Positions 1 to 4,472 of a stretch of 5,981 bases of DNA are shown piece after piece (the stretch's first letter is position 1; each line of letters starts with the position of its first letter). The DNA comes from Nitrospirota bacterium (GTDB lineage: Bacteria; Nitrospirota_A; Leptospirillia; Leptospirillales; Leptospirillaceae): the NCBI GenBank assembly GCA_023480765.1, contig JAMCWZ010000080.1:5937-11917 (forward strand), in the 5' to 3' direction. The notes under the pieces were generated by a model. That model did no database searches and was not told the DNA's origin. It saw only the letters and a program-made list of their open reading frames with translations. The translations under genes were made by a program, and so were the position numbers.

Positions 1-1
1 T

Positions 2-550
2 TTCTGCCTGGTGAATCATACCGCGGCTCTTGCGCAAAATATCCATCAAACCGATCCGGATTCCCGGGTCGCAGTTCTGGATTTCGATGTCCACCATGGC
101 AACGGCACGGAGGACTCCCTGCGGGGCCTGGACAGGTGCTTGTTTATCAGCACGCACCAATATCCCTTTTATCCCGGAACGGGTTCGGAAAAAAACAACC
201 GGAGTGATGCCGACGGAAGTGGAGTTCTGAACCTTCCTCTTCCGGAAGGCACAGACGACGAAGACTACCGGAAGGTCCTCAGGGAGAAAATTTTGCCTCG
301 TCTGGAAAAATTTCGGCCGACGGATCTCATCGTTTCGGCAGGTTTTGACGGCCACCGGGATGACCCCCTGGGAGGATGGCTTCTGACAGAGGAGATTTAT
401 TCGGATATCGGTCGCTCTCTCCTTTCTGTCGAGTGTCGTTTCATTGCCTCGGTCCTTGAAGGAGGGTATAATCTAACAGCATTGTCCCGTTCGGTCGAAG
501 CGTATCTGAGCGGGATCGGACGACCATTTCAGTCACCCAGGAGCTATTGA
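2..550 (+). CDS. Histone deacetylase / AcuC / acetylpolyamine amidohydrolase family protein, 5' end outside window
   Basis: Zinc-dependent deacetylase of the arginase/deacetylase fold, cytoplasmic. Family members remove acetyl groups from lysines (AcuC on acetyl-CoA synthetase) or from acetylpolyamines. The frame is open from base 2 and begins F-C-L-V-N, matching the GFCxxN motif that follows the catalytic His-His pair. Roughly 120-135 N-terminal residues, including that pair, should therefore lie upstream, and the GTG at 11 is not the true start. Counting from that GTG, DFDVHHGNG at 24-32 supplies the Asp/His zinc ligands (D26, H28). HQYPFYPGTG follows at 49-58, AGFDGHRDDPLGG at 110-122 gives the third zinc ligand (D113), and LEGGYNL at 149-155 carries the catalytic Tyr (Y153). 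The visible active site is intact. No acs gene or polyamine gene is visible, so the substrate cannot be assigned. The stop is 34 nt before the next same-strand gene. Family assignment is firm; the subfamily is open. Confidence 0.93.
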   Translation, partial: FCLVNHTAALAQNIHQTDPDSRVAVLDFDVHHGNGTEDSLRGLDRCLFISTHQYPFYPGTGSEKNNRSDADGSGVLNLPLPEGTDDEDYRKVLREKILPRLEKFRPTDLIVSAGFDGHRDDPLGGWLLTEEIYSDIGRSLLSVECRFIASVLEGGYNLTALSRSVEAYLSGIGRPFQSPRSY

Positions 551-584
551 CGGAGGGTCTTCCTGTCTGTCATACCTATCGGCC

Positions 585-1037
585 ATGACCCACGCGAAAG
601 ATATCACCGGAATCCTGTTCCCCCTTGTTGAGCGCTGGAAATCCATTGCGAAGACCACTCCTGTGGTTCGAAAAGATCTCCCGGGCGCCTCTTCCGAATG
701 GTGCTTTTCCCCCCGGACGGAAGACGAAAGAGCTCTTATGGAGATGCTGGAAACCTGGGACCGCATGGAAGACTCCATCTTGCCCGACCTTGCGGGAACA
801 CCTCCCCTGAAACAGGCGGAGTTCCGGGAGATCTTGCGCATTATCCGTCACAAACTCGACCTTAACCGGAGGAATCGCCACTTTGTTGGCTACTCGGGAA
901 AAAGCGATCCGGACGGAGAGACAGGGAGGGCCCATTTTATGGCTTCCATGGAGAGGACCGTTCACCACCTCATCAAACTGAATGGGGAAATCTCCTCTGC
1001 CCAAAAACCGGGGGACCCCGGAAAGACATCCCGTTGA
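585..1037 (+). CDS. Hypothetical protein, soluble and mostly helical, 150 aa
   Basis: I do not recognise this protein. It has no signal peptide or membrane segment. It is rich in charged residues, with likely helices at about 45-65 (EDERALMEMLETWDRMED), 76-100 (ending in an Arg-rich HKLDLNRRNRH stretch) and 117-135, where HHLIKL is preceded by an amphipathic run. The tail from 137 looks disordered (Ser, Pro, Gly, Lys). The single Cys (C40) argues against metal binding by cysteines. ATG 585 is used by default because no good Shine-Dalgarno site precedes it. GGAGGG at 552-557 would instead suit an in-frame CTG at 567 (9-nt gap). A weak promoter-like pair, TTGACG (547-552) and CATACC (571-576), overlaps the end of the deacetylase gene. 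The stop overlaps the next start by 4 nt (TTGA), which implies translational coupling and a functional link with that gene. That it is a gene is likely; its function is unknown. Confidence 0.72.
   Translation: MTHAKDITGILFPLVERWKSIAKTTPVVRKDLPGASSEWCFSPRTEDERALMEMLETWDRMEDSILPDLAGTPPLKQAEFREILRIIRHKLDLNRRNRHFVGYSGKSDPDGETGRAHFMASMERTVHHLIKLNGEISSAQKPGDPGKTSR
1008..1021 (+). other. Short GC hairpin ahead of the coupled TTG start
   Basis: CCGGGGGACCCCGG can fold as a 5-bp CCGGG/CCCGG stem (1008-1012 with 1017-1021) and a 4-nt loop. It sits inside the end of the 585 gene, 12 nt before TTG 1034. A ribosome finishing the first gene would melt it, so it may reinforce coupling by hiding the weak ribosome site of the second gene. 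The stem is visible; the role is inferred. Confidence 0.3.
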
Positions 1038-1453
1038 ACGAGCAGAAGACCCAACATTCAATCGGCATTTGTGATGCGTGCGGAGAGTCTGACGTGGACC
1101 TCTACAAGATCAGCCTTGGGAGAGATTTCTTCGACAGACCCTATGACCGTCTTTCCGCATCTGAAGATACGAAACCGCAATGGTATTGTGGAGATTGCTC
1201 GCGCGAAAAAGATTTCCAGCGGGATATACGCTCCATCCGCCTCGAGTTCGAAAATCTCCGGGAAGGACGCTCTTCCCTTCTCTCCAGACCGGAAACCGCC
1301 AGAAAAGCCGTCGAACGGGTTGCCCTGATCGAGCAATATGTCAAGAGAGGGAGAAAAGTGCACACGCTCTTGCCTCCCAGAGAAGTGGGAACCCTCCTTG
1401 TCGATCTGACCAGGCACTTCCTCCAGGATACAACCGATCCGGACGATATCTGA
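1034..1453 (+). CDS. Hypothetical four-cysteine (zinc-ribbon-like) protein, 139 aa
   Basis: Unknown protein with an N-terminal C-D-A-C pair (C13, C16) and a second C-G-D-C pair (C52, C55), a spacing compatible with one zinc-ribbon or treble-clef type site. After the cysteines comes a charged, probably helical or coiled region (about 57-110, rich in Arg/Glu/Leu) and an acidic tail ending DPDDI. There is no signal peptide. The start is TTG 1034, overlapping the previous stop (TGA 1035-1037). No Met codon occurs later in the protein, and a later GTG/TTG start would lose the first CxxC, so TTG is the best choice. A modest GGAAAG lies 8 nt upstream. Co-translation with the preceding gene suggests that the two act together. 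A role as adaptor, nucleic-acid binder or protein partner is possible, but the sequence does not decide it. Confidence 0.75.
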   Translation: MNEQKTQHSIGICDACGESDVDLYKISLGRDFFDRPYDRLSASEDTKPQWYCGDCSREKDFQRDIRSIRLEFENLREGRSSLLSRPETARKAVERVALIEQYVKRGRKVHTLLPPREVGTLLVDLTRHFLQDTTDPDDI

Positions 1454-1509
1454 CCCCTTCCGGGGTTGCCAAAATGAATTTCTCTTGAACGCCTTGCCTT
1501 TTTGCAGAG

Positions 1510-1515
1510 AGGAGG
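1510..1515 (+). promoter_or_regulatory. Shine-Dalgarno site fixing the TTG start of FBPase
   Basis: AGGAGG is a perfect anti-16S match ending 6 nt before TTG 1522. The alternative ATG at 1564 has no comparable site, so the TTG start is preferred. It adds 14 residues before that Met. Confidence 0.8.
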
Positions 1516-1521
1516 AGTCTT

Positions 1522-2529
1522 TTGTACAAAAATCCGTCCTTCAGAACCCCCTTTGACTTCATCATGGAAAAAACATCGGACAACCAAACCGAACGGACTC
1601 CCCTCCTCCTGATTACCGCTGCAATTGAACAGGGCGGAAGAACGATGGCATCCCTTCTGCGGAAGGGTCCCCTTCTCGGGATTACCGGTTCTGCCCAGAT
1701 CCGGAATGTCCAGGGAGAGGAAGTCCAGACACTGGACCAGATCGGACAGGAAACTTTTCTGGGGCTTTTCCGTCGAAGCCGGGCCGTTCTCTCTGTCCTG
1801 TCCGAAGAAGCCGAAATGCCCGAGGTTCTTCCTTGTGACGAAAAAACCTCCCTTCTTGTGGCCATGGACCCCCTCGACGGTTCTTCCAATATTTCCGTCA
1901 ACGCACCGATAGGCTCGATTTTCTCGATTTTTCGTCCACCGGCTCCCTCTTCCTCCTCCCCTGAAGGCCTTTTTTTGAATGCCTCCTCTCCACTCCTTTC
2001 CGCCTATCTTCTCTACAGCGTATCGACGAGCCTTGTCCTGGCCTTTTCCGGAGAGACACGCGTTTTTACTCTCGATCCGGACACCGGAGAGTTCCTGGGA
2101 GACGGATCCCCGTGGCGATTCCCGGACAAGGGGAAAATTTACAGCACAAATGAAGCCTATCTTCCCCGCTGGGAGAAACCTCTGCAGGACTATCTCTCCT
2201 GGATCAAAAAAGAGCGCAATCCCTCCATGATTCTTCGCTACATCGGAGCACTTGTCGGAGATTTCCACCGAAACCTTCTCAAAGGGGGGATCTATCTCTA
2301 CCCCGCCGAAGCGGGAGAGAAAACGTCCGGCAAGCTGCGACTGCTCTATGAAGCCTGTCCGATGGCGCACATTGCCAGAAACGCCGGGGGAATCGCAACA
2401 GACGGGAAGCAGGATATCCTGACGATCGTTCCCCGGTCTGTCCATCAGCGGGTCCCCCTGATCGTCGGGTCAGTCGACCTGGTTCGTGAATTTCAGGAAC
2501 GCACCGGACACCCGCTGTCCGGCCTGTAG
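1522..2529 (+). CDS. fbp: Class I fructose-1,6-bisphosphatase
   Basis: Hydrolyses fructose-1,6-bisphosphate to fructose-6-phosphate and phosphate; the irreversible step of gluconeogenesis (also used in the Calvin cycle), cytoplasmic and Mg-dependent. At 335 aa it has the normal class I length. Visible landmarks in order: NVQGEEVQTLD (62-72), LSEEAEMP with the metal ligands E95/E96 (93-100), MDPLDGSSNI with D116 and D119 (115-124), FTLDPDTGEF (182-191), IYSTNEAY (206-213), RYIGALVGDFHR (239-250) and GGIYLYPA (255-262), then KLRLLYEACPMAH (271-283) with the metal ligand E277. All catalytic acids are present. An oddity is Cys279 where the family usually has Asn before Pro-Met-Ala, and a Ser/Pro-rich insert lies at 139-148. 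The TTG start is set by a strong Shine-Dalgarno site. It lies 68 nt after the four-cysteine gene and may be co-transcribed with it. A terminator-like hairpin covers its last codons. Confidence 0.97.
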   Translation: MYKNPSFRTPFDFIMEKTSDNQTERTPLLLITAAIEQGGRTMASLLRKGPLLGITGSAQIRNVQGEEVQTLDQIGQETFLGLFRRSRAVLSVLSEEAEMPEVLPCDEKTSLLVAMDPLDGSSNISVNAPIGSIFSIFRPPAPSSSSPEGLFLNASSPLLSAYLLYSVSTSLVLAFSGETRVFTLDPDTGEFLGDGSPWRFPDKGKIYSTNEAYLPRWEKPLQDYLSWIKKERNPSMILRYIGALVGDFHRNLLKGGIYLYPAEAGEKTSGKLRLLYEACPMAHIARNAGGIATDGKQDILTIVPRSVHQRVPLIVGSVDLVREFQERTGHPLSGL

Positions 2530-2536
2530 TTTTTTT
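2494..2536 (+). terminator. Intrinsic terminator overlapping the 3' end of fbp
   Basis: CCGGACA (2504-2510) pairs with TGTCCGG (2516-2522) around a 5-nt loop. CAGG (2494-2497) can add four pairs with CCTG (2523-2526), leaving a 6-nt one-sided bulge. Seven T residues follow at 2530-2536, three bases after the extended stem. The stop codon TAG (2527-2529) lies between stem and T run, so the stem is entirely coding sequence. Without the bulged extension, the gap from stem to T run would be 7 nt, longer than ideal. Confidence 0.6.
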
Positions 2537-2549
2537 CTTGTCTTCCGAT

Positions 2550-2582
2550 CCTTTCGGTCACACCATCTTGACCTTTCTGTCA
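2550..2582 (+). repeat. Pair of 11-nt direct repeats, 22 nt apart
   Basis: CCTTTCGGTCA (2550-2560) and CCTTTCTGTCA (2572-2582) match at 10 of 11 positions and are offset by 22 nt, about two helical turns. The second copy overlaps the candidate -35 element of the small downstream gene. Same-face spacing next to a promoter is the arrangement of some activator or repressor sites. With only two copies, chance is not excluded. Confidence 0.35.
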
Positions 2583-2599
2583 TCTGGTGCCGTTACCCT
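2568..2599 (+). promoter_or_regulatory. Weak promoter candidate for the 52-residue gene
   Basis: TTGACC at 2568-2573 matches the sigma70 -35 box at 5 of 6 positions. No good -10 lies at 17 nt. The best candidates are GTTACC (18-nt spacer) and TACCCT at 2594-2599 (20-nt spacer), both poor. A promoter is expected here because a terminator precedes and a ribosome site follows, but the -10 is not convincing. Confidence 0.3.
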
Positions 2600-2645
2600 G
2601 TACTGCGATGACAAAGAAAAAAACAGATGACGAAAGGACGATTCC

Positions 2646-2804
2646 ATGAAAAAGATCATTCTTGAATGTGACCTGTGTGACCGGGGTCTGGAAACAGAAA
2701 CCGGAGAAGAAACCGGCTTTTATATCTGCCCGGAGTGCTGGGACGATCTTCGTAAAAGCCTTCAAAGTCCCTTTGAATCCGGAGAGTCGAAGTCCGGTGC
2801 ATGA
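2646..2804 (+). CDS. Small CxxC...CxxC (zinc-ribbon-like) protein, 52 aa
   Basis: A short gene that length cut-offs easily miss. The ATG is preceded by GAAAGGA (2632-2638) at a 7-nt gap, a good ribosome site. The product has C8-D-L-C11 and C28-P-E-C31, with 16 residues between the pairs, followed by W-D-D-L. This is the pattern of a minimal zinc ribbon or rubredoxin-like knuckle. It is acidic overall, has no signal peptide, and its tail (about 40-52) is Ser/Gly/Glu-rich and likely flexible. The stop lies three bases from the stop of the convergent dehydrogenase. A longer frame at 2662-2883 on the same strand is a shadow: it has no ribosome site and runs into the antisense dehydrogenase. The role is unknown; zinc binding is inferred from the cysteine spacing alone. 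It is separated from fbp by a terminator, so it is probably expressed on its own. Confidence 0.72.
   Translation: MKKIILECDLCDRGLETETGEETGFYICPECWDDLRKSLQSPFESGESKSGA
2754..2777 (-). terminator. Candidate terminator of the aldehyde dehydrogenase, inside the convergent small gene
   Basis: On the minus strand TTCAAAG and CTTTGAA (plus-strand 2761-2767 and 2771-2777) form a 7-bp stem with a 3-nt loop. GGC and then TTTT follow (plus-strand AAAA at 2754-2757). It lies about 30 nt past the dehydrogenase stop. The stem is AT-rich and the T run is short, so strength is doubtful. Confidence 0.35.
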
Positions 2805-2815
2805 CGCTCACCGGA
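2793..2815. other. Hairpin spanning both convergent stop codons
   Basis: TCCGGTG (2793-2799) and CACCGGA (2809-2815) form a perfect 7-bp stem around a 9-nt loop. The plus-strand TGA (2802-2804) lies in the loop, and the dehydrogenase stop (2808-2810, minus) lies at the loop/stem border. No T run follows on either strand, so it is not a standard intrinsic terminator. It could stabilise both 3' ends or act as a weak two-way pause site. Confidence 0.45.
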
Positions 2816-4316
2816 GCTCACTCTCCTGTCTTCTGGTTCTGAACCCCGTCAACCGGGGACGTGTCATTTCTTCCATCGCATAGACGACCCCTTCCGTTCC
2901 GGATCCCGAATGGCGGATACCTCCATATGGCCAATGATCGAGCCGGAAGGTGGGGATCTCGTTGACAAAGACACCCGGACAATCGATATTCCCTGCCAGA
3001 CCCAACCCTTCTTCGAGATTTTTCGTAAAGATTCCCGCCTGAAGACCATATTTTGAGCGGTTCAGACGATCAATGGCCTCTTTCGTCCTGTCGAACGGGA
3101 TCACCGTGACCACCGGACCAAAAATTTCTTCCGACTCCACTTCATCGGACTCCTTTGTATTGGTCAGAATGACAGGGTGGATCAAGGTGCCCTCCCGCCG
3201 GAGAGGCGTCAACGCCGTGGCTCCTTCCTGAACGGCGCGCTGGACCCTGCCCCAGACTTTTTCCGCGTGACTTTCCTGGATCAGGGGACCCATCAGAACC
3301 CCGTCCCGACCGGGGTCCCCGATGAATCCTTCTTTCTCGAGATGCTCCACCCTCCCGACCATTCCGGACACCAGCCGGTCGAACAGCGAACGATGTACCA
3401 GAACTCTCTGAACCGAGATGCAGACCTGGCCGGCATAGGCAAAGGCTCCCGAAACAAGCTTTTCCGGCAGACCGTCCATCTCCGCATCCTTCGTCACAAG
3501 AACGCCCGCATTCCCTCCCAGTTCCAGAACGACTGTTTTCCTGGGCACACGGTCCCGGAGAGACCATCCGACCACATCGCTTCCCGTAAAGGACACGACT
3601 TCCACTTCGGGATGTTCGACCAGAGAGAGGGTTCCCGGAATATCGGCCGGCAAAATGGAAAGAGCATCCGGAGGAAGGCCGGCTTCAAGCAGCAACGCTC
3701 CCAGCATCAGGGCTGTCAGACTCCCGAAAGGGGCCGGTTTGACGAGGAGGGGACAGCCTGCTGCGATGGCCGGTGCCACCTTGTGGGCCAAAAGGTTCAA
3801 GGGGAAGTTATAGGGTGTCACCGCCAGAACAAACCCTTTCGGAATCCGTTCAACAAGACCGTTCATCCCGATCCCCTGCGGAACACTGTCTCCCGGCATC
3901 CAGCTTGTACCGAAGTCCGCCGCAGCGTGCGCGGCCGTCCGAAACGTAGTGGCCGCCCTGTCCACCTCGAAGCGGGCTGCGGACAGAGGCTTCCCGACCT
4001 CCTGAACGATGAGTTTCGCCAGAGGCTCCCGATGCTCCTCAAGCAATCTTGAGACATTCTCCAGAATCCGGGATCGGCGAAACCTGGGCAGGTCTCTCAT
4101 GATTCTCCGGGTATTGCCCGCATCCCGAAGAGCCTCTTCGAGATCCGTCCTCTCCGCCTGGTCGACACTCCAGACGTCTTTTCCCCCGGGAACAGGCAAA
4201 AGTCCGGAGAAGGGAAAGTAGGTGCGGCGATTTTCTCCGGACCTCCATTTTCCCTTCAGAAGGAAAGGGAAGGCGGAGTTCCCGGGAGATCCTGAAAAAA
4301 GACCATTGATGTCCAT
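2808..4316 (-). CDS. NAD(P)-dependent aldehyde dehydrogenase (GapN/lactaldehyde dehydrogenase-like group)
   Basis: Oxidises an aldehyde to the carboxylic acid with NAD(P)+ by a Cys thiohemiacetal mechanism, cytoplasmic. At 502 aa it is full length for the ALDH superfamily. Landmarks: TPYNFPLN with the oxyanion Asn N170 (167-174), LLVKPAPFGS with the cofactor-binding K193 (190-199), SFTGSDVVGW (242-251), LELGGNAGV with the general base E265 (264-272), AGQVCISVQR with the nucleophile C299 (295-304), EEIFGPV (396-402) and the terminal PYGGIRHSG (463-471). The GQVCISVQR form of the active site fits the broad group containing non-phosphorylating glyceraldehyde-3-phosphate and lactaldehyde dehydrogenases, but the substrate cannot be read from sequence. 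ATG 4314-4316 is preceded on the minus strand by AGGAG (plus-strand CTCCT 4322-4326) at a 5-nt gap. It stands alone, convergent with the small CxxC gene and divergent from the 4473 gene. A triose or glycolaldehyde substrate would fit the FBPase neighbour, but that is inference. Confidence 0.94.
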   Translation of the reverse strand: MDINGLFSGSPGNSAFPFLLKGKWRSGENRRTYFPFSGLLPVPGGKDVWSVDQAERTDLEEALRDAGNTRRIMRDLPRFRRSRILENVSRLLEEHREPLAKLIVQEVGKPLSAARFEVDRAATTFRTAAHAAADFGTSWMPGDSVPQGIGMNGLVERIPKGFVLAVTPYNFPLNLLAHKVAPAIAAGCPLLVKPAPFGSLTALMLGALLLEAGLPPDALSILPADIPGTLSLVEHPEVEVVSFTGSDVVGWSLRDRVPRKTVVLELGGNAGVLVTKDAEMDGLPEKLVSGAFAYAGQVCISVQRVLVHRSLFDRLVSGMVGRVEHLEKEGFIGDPGRDGVLMGPLIQESHAEKVWGRVQRAVQEGATALTPLRREGTLIHPVILTNTKESDEVESEEIFGPVVTVIPFDRTKEAIDRLNRSKYGLQAGIFTKNLEEGLGLAGNIDCPGVFVNEIPTFRLDHWPYGGIRHSGSGTEGVVYAMEEMTRPRLTGFRTRRQESELR

Positions 4317-4340
4317 ACGCTCTCCTGCCGATAAAAAGTA

Positions 4341-4368
4341 AGGATGATTCGGATTCTTTTAACATCCT
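4341..4368. repeat. Inverted repeat in the leader of the dehydrogenase
   Basis: AGGATG (4341-4346) and CATCCT (4363-4368) are perfect inverted half-sites with centres 22 bp apart, lying 25-52 nt upstream of the dehydrogenase start on its coding strand. This could be a dimeric operator or a leader stem with a 16-nt loop. Six-base arms are short enough to arise by chance. Confidence 0.25.
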
Positions 4369-4386
4369 GGGGTCATAAACTCCGGA

Positions 4387-4415
4387 TTGCCCTTCCGTGC
4401 AAAGGTTGTCATACT
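4387..4415 (+). promoter_or_regulatory. Candidate sigma70-type promoter for the 4473 gene
   Basis: TTGCCC (4387-4392) and CATACT (4410-4415) each match consensus at 4 of 6 positions, with an exact 17-nt spacer. Transcription would start near 4422, giving a leader of about 50 nt. The 156-nt region 4317-4472 must also hold the dehydrogenase promoter on the other strand. There I see only a very weak pair, TTGCAC and TTTATG with 17 nt between, overlapping this one. Confidence 0.4.
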
Positions 4416-4460
4416 GGCGAACATTGACGGGCCCCCTCCAAAACCCGCACCGCTGAACTC

Positions 4461-4467
4461 AAAGGAG
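4461..4467 (+). promoter_or_regulatory. Shine-Dalgarno site deciding the TTG 4473 start
   Basis: AAAGGAG ends 5 nt before TTG 4473. The in-frame GTG at 4467 overlaps the last base of this site, so it cannot use it and has no other site upstream. The protein therefore most likely begins at TTG 4473, two residues shorter than the longest frame. Confidence 0.7.
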
Positions 4468-4472
4468 TGATC

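Noticed and set aside
11..13. GTG as the start of the deacetylase gene
   Set aside because: The preceding codons encode F-C-L, part of the conserved GFC motif, and the catalytic His pair must lie further upstream. The gene enters from outside the window.
1453..1466. ACCCC/GGGGT hairpin after the four-cysteine gene as a terminator
   Set aside because: It is a 5-bp stem with no T run after it, and the downstream fbp gene lies within 60 nt. At most it is a minor mRNA structure.
1141..2445. 434-codon open frame on the minus strand
   Set aside because: It is antisense to the four-cysteine gene and to fbp. Its product is low-complexity (Gly, Arg, Ser) with no family motif, whereas FBPase on the plus strand has every catalytic motif.
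3177..4052. 291-codon open frame on the plus strand
   Set aside because: It is antisense to the aldehyde dehydrogenase, whose active-site motifs are complete. The frame has no ribosome site and no recognisable domain.
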